Of a stretch of DNA of 11,246 nt, positions 1-6,312 are shown in pieces. The stretch is from DATATB01 sp036268995 (GTDB lineage: Bacteria > Planctomycetota > Planctomycetia > Pirellulales > PNKZ01), in NCBI GenBank assembly GCA_036268995.1, contig DATATB010000198.1, positions 1-11,246 on the forward strand. The letters are read 5' to 3'. The position numbers and the translations under genes are program-made. Each line of letters begins with the position of its first letter. Position 1 is the first letter of the stretch. Under the pieces are notes generated by a model. That model made no database searches, had not been told where the DNA came from, and saw nothing but the letters and a program-made list of their open reading frames with translations.

Positions 1-1235
1 GGCGCGTCGCTGGCAGTCAGCGCCCCGAAAAAGCTGATGCTGTCCTCGGCCGCGGTCGGCGGCAGCTTCGCTTCCAGGATATCGGCCACCGTGGCCATGA
101 AATCGGTGTGGCACATCAAATGGTCCGAGCGCCGGCCGCCCTGCACCTTGTCGGGCCAGCGCACCAGAAACGCCACGCGATGGCCGCCGTCGTAAATGTC
201 GGCCTTCTCTCCGCGGAAGATGTAGCTGGGGTTGTGGCCTTTGGCCAGCAGCGCGTCGAAATCGGCGATCGGCGAGCAGCCGTTGTCGCTGGTGACGATC
301 ACCAGCGTGTTGTCGGCCAGCCCCTGCTCTTCCAGCGTGCGCAGCAACTGGCCGATGCTGTCGTCCGTCTGCATCACGAAGTCGGCATAGGGGTTGATGC
401 CGCTTTTGCCCAGCCACTGCTTGCTGGGAGCGATGGGCGAGTGCGGTGAGGCCAGCGGCAAATACAAAAAGAACGGCTCGCCCCGCTTGGCGGCCTCGGC
501 CCGCGAGCGGACGTACTCGATCGCCTTGCTCGTAAACGTCGGCAGGATATCCTCCAGCTCGAAGTCGGGCGCGGCCGGCCCCAGCCGCGAGCGAGGCTTA
601 GGTTGGCCCGCCATCAGCGCAAATGATTTTTCGGCCGTCGGCAACTTGGTGACGTGATCGTTTTCGATGAACGTGTAGGGCACCATGTCGGCCGAACCCG
701 CGATGCCGTAGTAATAGTCGAAGCCAACGGAATTGGGCCCGTTTGTTGTCGGCTTGGAAAAATCGACGTTGTGTACCTGGTCCGGCTTTTCGATGGCCAG
801 TTCCTCGATCGGTTTGCCCGGCAGCCGCGCCCAGTCCATGCCCAGGTGCCACTTGCCGACGCAGGCCGTGTGATAGCCGTGGTCTTTGAGCAGATTGGCC
901 ACCGTCATACGTCCCGGCTCGATCAGCCGCGGGCTCAGTCCGCCCAGCACGTGTTTTTGCAGCGGGCTGCGCCAGCAGTAACGGCCGGTCATCACGCCAT
1001 AGCGCGTCGGCGAGCAAACGGCCGAACCGGTGTGCGCGTCGGTAAATGCGATGCCCTGCGCGGCGAGCCGATCGAGGTTCGGCGTGGCGATCTTGCCTTC
1101 GGGGTTCAAAGCGCGGACGTCGCCATAGCCCAGGTCGTCGCAGAGCACATAGATGATGTTGGGCTTGGCGGAAGCCGCGATGCTTGGGGCCGCGATGAGA
1201 CCGACGAGAAGTATCGGAAGCAATTTTTTCAGCAT
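1..1235 (-). CDS. Secreted arylsulfatase-type sulfatase, 3' end cut by window edge
   Basis: This is the first 411 residues of a type I (formylglycine) sulfatase, which hydrolyses sulfate esters, here most likely on polysaccharides outside the cytoplasm. Residues 1-23 form a signal peptide (MLKK, then a hydrophobic run, AASA before KPN). The metal-binding start follows at D33-D34 (VLCDDLGYGD). The active-site signature CSPTR is at 74-78, with Cys74 (bases 1014-1016) the residue expected to become formylglycine. GKWHLG is at 127-132, SPH at 263-265, SDNG at 316-319 and YDGGHR at 348-353. The reading frame is open to base 1, so roughly the last fifth is missing. The start has no clear Shine-Dalgarno. 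The beta-propeller gene lies 131 bp upstream on the same strand and may be cotranscribed, although a strong hairpin separates them. The true substrate cannot be read from the sequence. The family call is very secure. Confidence 0.97.
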   Translation of the reverse strand, partial: MLKKLLPILLVGLIAAPSIAASAKPNIIYVLCDDLGYGDVRALNPEGKIATPNLDRLAAQGIAFTDAHTGSAVCSPTRYGVMTGRYCWRSPLQKHVLGGLSPRLIEPGRMTVANLLKDHGYHTACVGKWHLGMDWARLPGKPIEELAIEKPDQVHNVDFSKPTTNGPNSVGFDYYYGIAGSADMVPYTFIENDHVTKLPTAEKSFALMAGQPKPRSRLGPAAPDFELEDILPTFTSKAIEYVRSRAEAAKRGEPFFLYLPLASPHSPIAPSKQWLGKSGINPYADFVMQTDDSIGQLLRTLEEQGLADNTLVIVTSDNGCSPIADFDALLAKGHNPSYIFRGEKADIYDGGHRVAFLVRWPDKVQGGRRSDHLMCHTDFMATVADILEAKLPPTAAEDSISFFGALTASDA

Positions 1236-1366
1236 GGGAGGGTGCTTTCGTATGTGCATCTAGAGTTCGGGGGGACTCCGGTCGCTAACGCTCCCGGCTC
1301 GCCTTGCTTACCGCTTGCGCGTGGCGAGCCGGGAGCGTCAGCGACCGGAGGACGCGATCAACACGC
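1236..1366. repeat. Intergenic palindrome with 28-bp arms
   Basis: Between the beta-propeller and sulfatase genes lie two 28-nt arms, 1276-1303 and 1323-1350, separated by 19 nt. They are inverted copies matching at 27 of 28 positions. The single difference gives a G-U pair when the minus strand, the coding direction of both neighbours, is transcribed. The arms start with CTCCGGTCGCT and end with GGCTCGCC. No T-run follows, so this is not a classic terminator. It looks like a dispersed palindromic element and could limit read-through or protect an RNA end; those roles are inferred. Confidence 0.8.
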
Positions 1367-2665
1367 TCAGCGCATCAAATCGTAACAGAAGAGCTGATCC
1401 TGCTCACGCAAATACAGCTTGCCGCCGACCACCACGGGGTGCGGCCAGCTTGGTTTCTTGTTGCCATCGGCGGCCGGGATCTCGAACTTGCCTTTCAGCT
1501 CGTAGCCCTTGGGCGTGGCCACGATCTGGGCCATCACGCCGTTCTGGTAGCGGAAGTACAAATGCCCGTCGGCATACACGACGGCCGCCGAGCCGCTGCC
1601 GGCGCCGCGTCCGCCGTTCCACACGATCTTGCCGCTCTTCCAATCGACGCAGACCGGAAAGCCGGCGTTGTGTCCGCTGCCGCCGTACAGGTAATCGCCG
1701 ACCATCACCATTCCACCGTGATGATTTTGCAGCGTCTTGGGATCGAGGAAATAGACTTCCTCCGCCTCAAAGCCTGTGTCCGTGCGATTGATCTTCAGCA
1801 GTGCGGCGCCGGTCTGATAGCCGGTCGAGCAGAAGACGTAATCGCCGTTGACGATCGGCGTGGGAATGTTGGCCGTGCCATTGGCGATGCGGTTGTAACC
1901 CCACAAGAACTTGCCGTCGTCGGCCGAGACGCCCACTACGCCGCGGCCGAGCAACTGTACATACTGCCGCTGTCCGTCGGCCTCGGAAACGACGATCGAG
2001 GAATACGCCGCCCCGTCTTTGCCCTTGTCGCCCAGCGCCGGCACTTTGGCCCGCCAGATTTCGTCGCCGGTCTGCTTGTTCAAGGCCACGATCGTGGCAT
2101 CCGGGCCGCCGGGCGTGCAAACGAGCTTGTCGCCGTCGACCAGTGGCGACTCGCTGAATCCCCAGCCGCTCATCATCTTGCCGCCAAAATCTTTGGCAAA
2201 ATTCTTCTTCCAACGCACGGCGCCCGTCTGCCGGTCCAAGCACACCAGGTCGCCGTACGTGCCGATCGCATACACCCGATCGCCGTCGACCGTGGGCGTC
2301 GAGCGCGGGCCGACGTAACCACTGTCCTTCCACGCGTCGCTGATCTTCGTCGACCAGAGCAGCTTGCCGCCGTCGGCATCGAGCGCCTCGACAAACTGCT
2401 CCTTGTTGCGATCGCCCATCGTAAAGATCATGCCGGCCACGACCGACACCGAGGCAAAACCGCCGCCTAGGCCGCTGACCTTCCACGCCAGGTGCGGACC
2501 GTCGGCTCCCCACTGGTGCTGCAAGCCCTTCTCCGTCGACACGCCGTCGCGCTTCGGCCCACGCCACTGCGGCCAGTTGGGCTCGATCGACTTCGTTTCG
2601 GCGGATAAGGCCGGGCAGGCCAACAGCATCACGATCAGGCTGGAAACAACGAACAGGCGGGGCAT
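1367..2665 (-). CDS. Secreted PQQ-binding-like beta-propeller repeat protein
   Basis: This 432-residue protein has a signal peptide (residues 1-22, cleavage likely after ALSA) followed by WPQWRGPKRDG (31-41), the usual opening of planctomycete PQQ-like propeller proteins. Blade repeats of the type A-x-D-x-x-T/D-G-x-x-x-W recur: LDADGGKLLW (95-104), LDRQTGAVRW (143-152), LNKQTGDEIW (195-204), VSADDGKFLW (246-255) and VDWKSGKIVW (340-349). TPTVDGDRVYAIGTYGDL (123-140) and similar strands lie between them. These are blades of a beta-propeller; cofactor binding and enzyme activity are not shown. The frame stays open upstream to an ATG at 2746, but the ATG at 2665 directly precedes the signal peptide and has AAAGGA nine bases before it, so it is the better start. 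The gene lies just upstream of the sulfatase on the same strand. The family often occurs beside secreted hydrolases in this phylum. Confidence 0.94.
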   Translation of the reverse strand: MPRLFVVSSLIVMLLACPALSAETKSIEPNWPQWRGPKRDGVSTEKGLQHQWGADGPHLAWKVSGLGGGFASVSVVAGMIFTMGDRNKEQFVEALDADGGKLLWSTKISDAWKDSGYVGPRSTPTVDGDRVYAIGTYGDLVCLDRQTGAVRWKKNFAKDFGGKMMSGWGFSESPLVDGDKLVCTPGGPDATIVALNKQTGDEIWRAKVPALGDKGKDGAAYSSIVVSEADGQRQYVQLLGRGVVGVSADDGKFLWGYNRIANGTANIPTPIVNGDYVFCSTGYQTGAALLKINRTDTGFEAEEVYFLDPKTLQNHHGGMVMVGDYLYGGSGHNAGFPVCVDWKSGKIVWNGGRGAGSGSAAVVYADGHLYFRYQNGVMAQIVATPKGYELKGKFEIPAADGNKKPSWPHPVVVGGKLYLREQDQLFCYDLMR

Positions 2666-2784
2666 GGAAGCAGATCCTTTTGATCGTCGGGCGGGAACGG
2701 GACAGGCGGGAAAAACCGAACTCGTAACGCGGTCCAATCTAATCAAAATCCACCCCCGCCGCGAGCACTTTCATGTGAGCCCAC

Positions 2785-2822
2785 AAGCCCACGGACTGCG
2801 GTCCGTGGGGCTCCCGCTAGCT
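2785..2822. repeat. Short palindrome in divergent gap
   Basis: A 9-bp perfect stem (2788-2796 with 2801-2809, CCCACGGAC/GTCCGTGGG) with a 4-nt loop lies in the 228-bp gap between the divergent beta-propeller gene and the first anchored paralog. The flanks AGC and GCT extend it after a one-base bulge. It resembles dispersed palindromic elements. No promoter could be assigned with confidence in this gap. Confidence 0.6.
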
Positions 2823-2893
2823 GGCGCCGCCGACGACTTCCTCTATCCTTATGCTGGCGCAAAGCCGGACGACTAAAGCGGGAAACGACCGAC

Positions 2894-3640
2894 ATGGCAA
2901 CAGCGACAACCTCCGATCGAGGACCCAAGTGCCTTCGATCGTTCCGGCTGCGCACGCTGCTCGTGCTAATCTCCGTAATTGCCCTGCCTTTCGGCTGGGA
3001 GGCGAACCGATTGCACCGCCGTGCCCGGGCGGTCGAATTGTTGAATCACTGGCAGCAATGGGTGAGCAAGGAAGGCGTTAACGTCAACGACGAGCCTTGG
3101 TGCTCACTGCCGGAATGGGCGCACGGCCGGTTGTCCCCGTGGCTTTCCAACTGCGTGGGCATCGACTCCAGTCCAATTGTCTGTGGCGCCGGACAGTTTT
3201 TCCCGCCCGACCCCGGGAGTGAGCCACGGGCCAAGACAAGGAGCGAAGATCATCCCGAACCGACCCGCGCGGAACGGAAACAGCTCGTGGCGGCAATCGC
3301 GACGTTGACGGAGTTGCGGTTCGTCCAGGTTTCGTTTGAATTGGACGACGAAGATTTGGCAACTCTGTCGCGCCTCGCTGGTTTGGAGACGCTCGGATTC
3401 ACGACTGAGCGGCTCACGGGCGCTGGGATCGCACAGATCCAGAAACTTCGGAAGCTCAATACCCTGGATCTTAACTTCGATAGTCCAGTCCAAGTCCCTG
3501 TCGGGACGATTCTATCGCTGCGCACGCACCCGACTCTCCAACGGCTCTTGATTAACGGCCCGTTGCGTCCTGAGGATCTCGAACGCGTGAAGGCGGCGCT
3601 GCCGCACGTCGCGGTGGACGCGTGTTCGGCGGCGCCGTAG
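2894..3640 (+). CDS. Membrane-anchored leucine-rich protein, paralog 1 of a tandem pair
   Basis: I do not recognise a named gene. The 248 residues open with a basic stretch and the FRLRTLL anchor common in planctomycete proteins. One membrane span (about 21-36) follows, then a basic RLHRRARA segment. Residues 50-125 form a variable middle with W53, W56 and two cysteines, C87 and C97. ERKQLVAAIATLTEL (127-141) begins a C-terminal part with leucine-rich-repeat character (DLATLSRLAGLETL, then IQKLRKLNTLDLNF). It probably sits in a membrane with the C-terminal part outside the cytoplasm; this orientation is inferred from the cysteines and the anchor. The protein is clearly homologous to the next gene: 36 of the first 50 residues and 31 of 37 in the ERKQ block are identical. 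The start is supported by conservation of MATA in both copies and a weak GGGA ten bases upstream. The function is unknown. Confidence 0.87.
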   Translation: MATATTSDRGPKCLRSFRLRTLLVLISVIALPFGWEANRLHRRARAVELLNHWQQWVSKEGVNVNDEPWCSLPEWAHGRLSPWLSNCVGIDSSPIVCGAGQFFPPDPGSEPRAKTRSEDHPEPTRAERKQLVAAIATLTELRFVQVSFELDDEDLATLSRLAGLETLGFTTERLTGAGIAQIQKLRKLNTLDLNFDSPVQVPVGTILSLRTHPTLQRLLINGPLRPEDLERVKAALPHVAVDACSAAP

Positions 3641-3792
3641 CTGCCAGGCGAACTGCGGCACCTGGCCACGCAGGGAATCGGCCGGAATCTCGACGCAGGA
3701 AACGCTGCAGAAGGTTGGGCACGGCCAACCCGAAATACCTTCACCGCCCACGGCGCTGGGCCGGGGGCGGCGGCTGCATCAGCGTCTGGATG

Positions 3793-3876
3793 AGAAACGG
3801 GGACAGGTCCAGGGATAGGTCCAATTACGGCCAATGCCCCGGCTAATCGTCATTAACTGGACCTGTCTCAGTTTCT
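3793..3876. repeat. Inverted repeat with GACAGGTCCA-type arms
   Basis: Arms 3793-3811 (AGAAAC, GGGG, ACAGGTCCA) and 3858-3876 are inverted copies matching at 17 of 19 positions, with a 46-nt spacer. The spacer holds a second AGGTCCAATTA (3818-3826 region) that can also pair with the right arm (TTAACTGGACC), so two alternative folds are possible. The sequence style is reminiscent of REP or MITE-like elements, but no transposase is present and no target duplication was found. Confidence 0.65.
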
Positions 3877-3910
3877 TCCGCCGCCCGTTTCTTCCGCCGT
3901 TTCTTCCGCC
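3871..3910. repeat. Three copies of the 12-mer GTTTCTTCCGCC
   Basis: Exact copies lie at 3871-3882, 3887-3898 and 3899-3910; the first two are separated by GCCC and the last two abut. The first copy overlaps the right arm of the preceding inverted repeat. It looks like local slippage at the edge of that element. Confidence 0.85.
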
Positions 3911-4021
3911 GGGCCGTCCGGAGCGCCACCGGCGTTGGGGCGAAAGCACTATTTGGGTAATTGGTTTCGCCGCGTATTATGGCGGCGCAAAAGCAGGCCA
4001 CTAAATCGGGAAGTGACTGGC

Positions 4022-4780
4022 ATGGCGACGGCGGCGACCTCCAGTCGACGTTTCAAGTTCCTCCGGCCTTTCCGCCTGCGCATATTGCTCGCGCTGGTCT
4101 CAGTGGGCGCATTGCTGTGCGGCTGGGAAGCGGACCGATTGCACCGGCGCGCCCGGGCGGTTGCACTGCTCAATCGCTGGGAGCTGTGGGTGGAGGAAGA
4201 AGAGCCTGCTTTCGACGGTCCACCTTGGAGCTTGCTCCCGGAGTGGGCGTACCTGTGGCTCTTGCCCTGGGGCTCCACGTGCTCAGGAGTCAGCTACCTG
4301 CCGCGGGTCTGCGGGACGTCATTTCCTGGTGACCCGCCCGACCCGCCGCCGAAGGATTGGGACGCGACGGGAAATTGGAAAGCTCGTGACCCGACGCCCG
4401 CCGAGCGAAAACAGCTCGTGGCGGCGATAGCGACCTTGACGGAGCTGCCGTTTGTCCAGGTTCCCTTCGAATTGGACGACGACGACTTGCGCACGCTCTC
4501 GCGCCTCACGGACATGGAAATCCTGGGATTCAAGACCCGAGGGCTCACTGCGGCGGGGGTCGCATCCATTCAGAAGCTTCGCAAAATCAATAGCCTTACC
4601 ATCGATTTCGACGGCCCAGAATGTGTGTCTTTGGAAGCAATCGCGAAACTGGGCCGTCTCCCGCGTCTCGAGTGGCTCTCGACGGCGCGTTTGCCGCAGG
4701 GGACCATCGCCCGCATTAAGGTGGCGCTGCCGCATGTCGATGTAGTAATCGAGCCCCTAACCGGTCAGAAGGGCCCGTAG
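4022..4780 (+). CDS. Membrane-anchored leucine-rich protein, paralog 2 of a tandem pair
   Basis: This 252-residue protein has the same architecture as paralog 1: basic N-terminus, PFRLRILL anchor, membrane span about 20-36, basic RLHRRARA, W53 and W56, C87 and C97 at identical positions, ERKQLVAAIATLTEL at 128-142, then leucine-rich units (DLRTLSRLTDMEIL, IQKLRKINSLTIDF, AKLGRLPRLEWL). The middle is proline-rich (PGDPPDPPPKDW, about 102-113) and diverged. The frame is open upstream to 3935, but ATG 4022 aligns exactly with the start of paralog 1, and GGGAAG lies eight bases before it. The gene ends 80 bp from the stop of the convergent metalloprotease-like gene. Its role is unknown; a scaffold or partner-binding function would fit leucine-rich units but is inference. 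Confidence 0.87.
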   Translation: MATAATSSRRFKFLRPFRLRILLALVSVGALLCGWEADRLHRRARAVALLNRWELWVEEEEPAFDGPPWSLLPEWAYLWLLPWGSTCSGVSYLPRVCGTSFPGDPPDPPPKDWDATGNWKARDPTPAERKQLVAAIATLTELPFVQVPFELDDDDLRTLSRLTDMEILGFKTRGLTAAGVASIQKLRKINSLTIDFDGPECVSLEAIAKLGRLPRLEWLSTARLPQGTIARIKVALPHVDVVIEPLTGQKGP

Positions 4781-4860
4781 GCACAGGGCGAATAGGGTGA
4801 ATAGGGCGAAATTCGGTCGGAGCACGGGCCAATGCCCGGAGGGAATTAAAAACGACCCGC
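4781..4860. other. Convergent gap with short tandem repeat and small hairpin
   Basis: The gap holds near-repeats of the unit GAATAGGG/T/C (about 4784-4810) and a 5-bp hairpin (4825-4829 with 4834-4838, loop CAAT). The hairpin lies between two converging genes but has no T-run on its 3' side on either strand, so a terminator call is weak. Confidence 0.35.
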
Positions 4861-6132
4861 CTAGGACCCGAGAAGCTGCTGCACCGCCCGCGATTGTTGC
4901 ATGTACTTCATGGAATTTGGGAGCACGCCTGGATTCTTCCTTCGTTCAAGCGTTCGGGCAAATGCTTCCGCAAATGCCTCTCTCGGCTTGCTCAGAAGAT
5001 GCTTGTCTTGCTTCGAAAGGGCAGCCTGATTCGGAACTGCGTTAATGTCCGCCTGGAATGCTTGCATGAATTCTGGCGTCTGCGAAATATCGCTCAGATA
5101 ATGATCGGCCGCGTGCCCCACCTCGTGGCGGAGCGTGTCGCTGAGGCCCACGTTTTTCGCCACTGCGCCGCCGGGTATCTTCCTTGTATCGAATATGTGG
5201 ATGATACCCGTGCTGGAGTCGTATCCCCCAACCGCATCCGCCTTCATTTCGGGATTATTCACTCGCAGGCCCGTGTCGTCTTTGTCGATCGACACCTCCA
5301 CCCGGTTGTTGCGCAGCATGTTCTGCACGGGTTGCGGCAAGCCGTCGTACGCTCTTGTCACCTGTCCCGTGCGAAACCACCCCGCGCCGTAATCCCGAAT
5401 ACGCTGGGGAACGAAACCGGCGGGCCGTTTGGGCCATGTTCCGAACGGATTCGTGTGCCGATCATTTCCGGGCGCGGGTAGCTGTTGCCCGCCTTGCGCC
5501 GGCGGTTGGCCGGGTTGCTGGGCCTGGGCGAGTTGGTCCTGCTGGCGCGGCGGGCGGGCCAAACCGTCCGGCTTTGGCGACGGGTTCGCAGGCAGTCGCG
5601 CGAGGGCGCCGCTGCTGCCGGTCGAGACGAACCAGCCGGCGTTCGGTGGGCCGCCTGCACGCGGGTGTTTCGAGTCGTCCCATTGCTCGGCGGCGAGCTC
5701 CAAACGCTCGATGATCTGCCGGCTGCGCTCACGCACTTCGGCCGCGATTGCTTCTTCGCGTTGCAAATCGCGGAGCTGCCGCGCGTACTCCGGTGAGATC
5801 GCGGCCAGCCACTCTAACTGTTCCCGCCGCGGTTCGTCGCTGTGCGGGGTTTTGGCCAGATTCCGCAATCGGCGCTCGTACTCGGGAGAGATGGCGGCCA
5901 GCCATTCCAAGTATTCGCGATCGACTTCCGCGCCCGCATCGTTCGTTACGGCGCCTCGGGACGGATCTCCGGTGATCGCTCGGGCAAACAGCAGCGCTTC
6001 GCTTGGCGTGGAGACAGGCATCGGGCCGACGTCAGCAAGACCGCTTGGATAACGGCTCACGTTGAAGCTCCAGAAGAACGGGTGATGGGGATCCTGCAGC
6101 CGGAGCGTAAAAGTATCCAAAATAGTGACCAT
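4861..6132 (-). CDS. Polymorphic-toxin-like protein with lethal-factor-type HExxH metallopeptidase domain
   Basis: The protein is 423 residues. Residues 1-70 are unassigned. Residues 70-150 are charged and helical, with a duplicated LEWLAAISPEY unit (74-92 and 105-123, period 31). Residues 155-170 read SKHPRAGGPPNAGWFVSTG, and 180-225 form a Pro/Gln-rich linker. The C-terminal domain (about 240-423) has HEVGH at 336-340 followed by AAD, and PREAFAEAFA at 383-392. Anthrax lethal factor has HEFGHAVD followed by AEFFAEAF, with its zinc ligands at the two His and the first Glu of that segment; H336, H340 and E385 correspond. The lethal-factor Tyr seven residues before that Glu is not matched (His here). 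No signal peptide or membrane span is seen. The start at 6132 is chosen because the upstream open frame (to 6366) runs through palindromic repeat DNA. It stands alone, convergent with the paralog pair, with no co-directional downstream gene as an immunity candidate. Peptidase activity is inferred. Confidence 0.85.
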   Translation of the reverse strand: MVTILDTFTLRLQDPHHPFFWSFNVSRYPSGLADVGPMPVSTPSEALLFARAITGDPSRGAVTNDAGAEVDREYLEWLAAISPEYERRLRNLAKTPHSDEPRREQLEWLAAISPEYARQLRDLQREEAIAAEVRERSRQIIERLELAAEQWDDSKHPRAGGPPNAGWFVSTGSSGALARLPANPSPKPDGLARPPRQQDQLAQAQQPGQPPAQGGQQLPAPGNDRHTNPFGTWPKRPAGFVPQRIRDYGAGWFRTGQVTRAYDGLPQPVQNMLRNNRVEVSIDKDDTGLRVNNPEMKADAVGGYDSSTGIIHIFDTRKIPGGAVAKNVGLSDTLRHEVGHAADHYLSDISQTPEFMQAFQADINAVPNQAALSKQDKHLLSKPREAFAEAFARTLERRKNPGVLPNSMKYMQQSRAVQQLLGS

Positions 6133-6191
6133 TTTAAAGGCGCAGATTGGGCCATCTGGCGCGGAATCGTATTTCCAAACCACGGATGGGA

Positions 6192-6241
6192 GCCGCCCAC
6201 GATCGGCGGCACGCCATGCGCCTCGGTGGGCAGAGCCCACC
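6192..6241. repeat. Two adjacent short palindromes in divergent gap
   Basis: GCCGCC/GGCGGC (6192-6197 and 6205-6210, loop 7 nt) is followed by GGTGGGC-AGA-GCCCACC (6225-6241). They lie in the 180-bp gap between the divergent metalloprotease-like and PAP2 genes. The GGTGGGCAGAGCCCACC core resembles a repeat often seen between planctomycete genes. Its presence argues against coding use of frames that run through the gap. Confidence 0.65.
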
Positions 6242-6301
6242 CTACCTGCTCTATTCTTTTGCCGGAGGGCAATGCCGAAACGGTTCGACGGTTCTATCCA
6301 C

Positions 6302-6305
6302 GGAG
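6302..6305 (+). promoter_or_regulatory. Ribosome binding site deciding the GTG start of the PAP2 gene
   Basis: GGAG lies seven bases before GTG 6313. The in-frame TTG at 6307 would be too close to it, and no in-frame ATG exists near the first membrane segment. Confidence 0.6.
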
Positions 6306-6312
6306 TTTGCCG

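Larger units (their letters stand above)
3641..4021. other. 381-bp gap between the tandem paralogs; no gene seen
   Basis: No credible coding sequence is seen here. The gap contains an inverted repeat (3793-3876), a triplicated 12-mer (3871-3910) and, from 3979, a leader homologous to that of paralog 1. The open frame continuing upstream of paralog 2 to 3935 crosses non-conserved sequence and is not taken as coding. Confidence 0.7.

Noticed and set aside
1304..2470. Long plus-strand frame antisense to the beta-propeller gene
   Set aside because: It is a by-product of GC-rich codon use; the minus strand carries the signal peptide and blade repeats.
2666..2746. Upstream extension of the beta-propeller protein
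   Set aside because: It would bury the signal peptide internally; ATG 2665 has an SD-like AAAGGA.
2851..3081. Overlapping frame starting at the leader ATG 2851, with a parallel one at 3979
   Set aside because: Similarity between the two frames follows from nucleotide conservation of leader and gene start. Beyond that the frames diverge and show no protein-like features, so uORF coding is unsupported.
3871..3910. Possible CRISPR-like direct repeats
   Set aside because: The units are 12 bases, with spacers of 4 and 0 bases and no cas genes; this is a simple local triplication.
3935..4021. Upstream extension of paralog 2
   Set aside because: It has no counterpart in paralog 1, and both paralogs align from MATA.
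2851..4780. Paralog pair as immunity genes for the metallopeptidase
   Set aside because: Immunity genes normally lie just downstream on the same strand; here the genes converge, so nothing in the sequence supports the link beyond proximity.
5842..6312. Upstream extension of the PAP2 protein by 157 residues
   Set aside because: It is antisense to the metalloprotease-like gene and crosses repeat DNA. The PAP2 fold is complete from GTG 6313, which has a GGAG before it.
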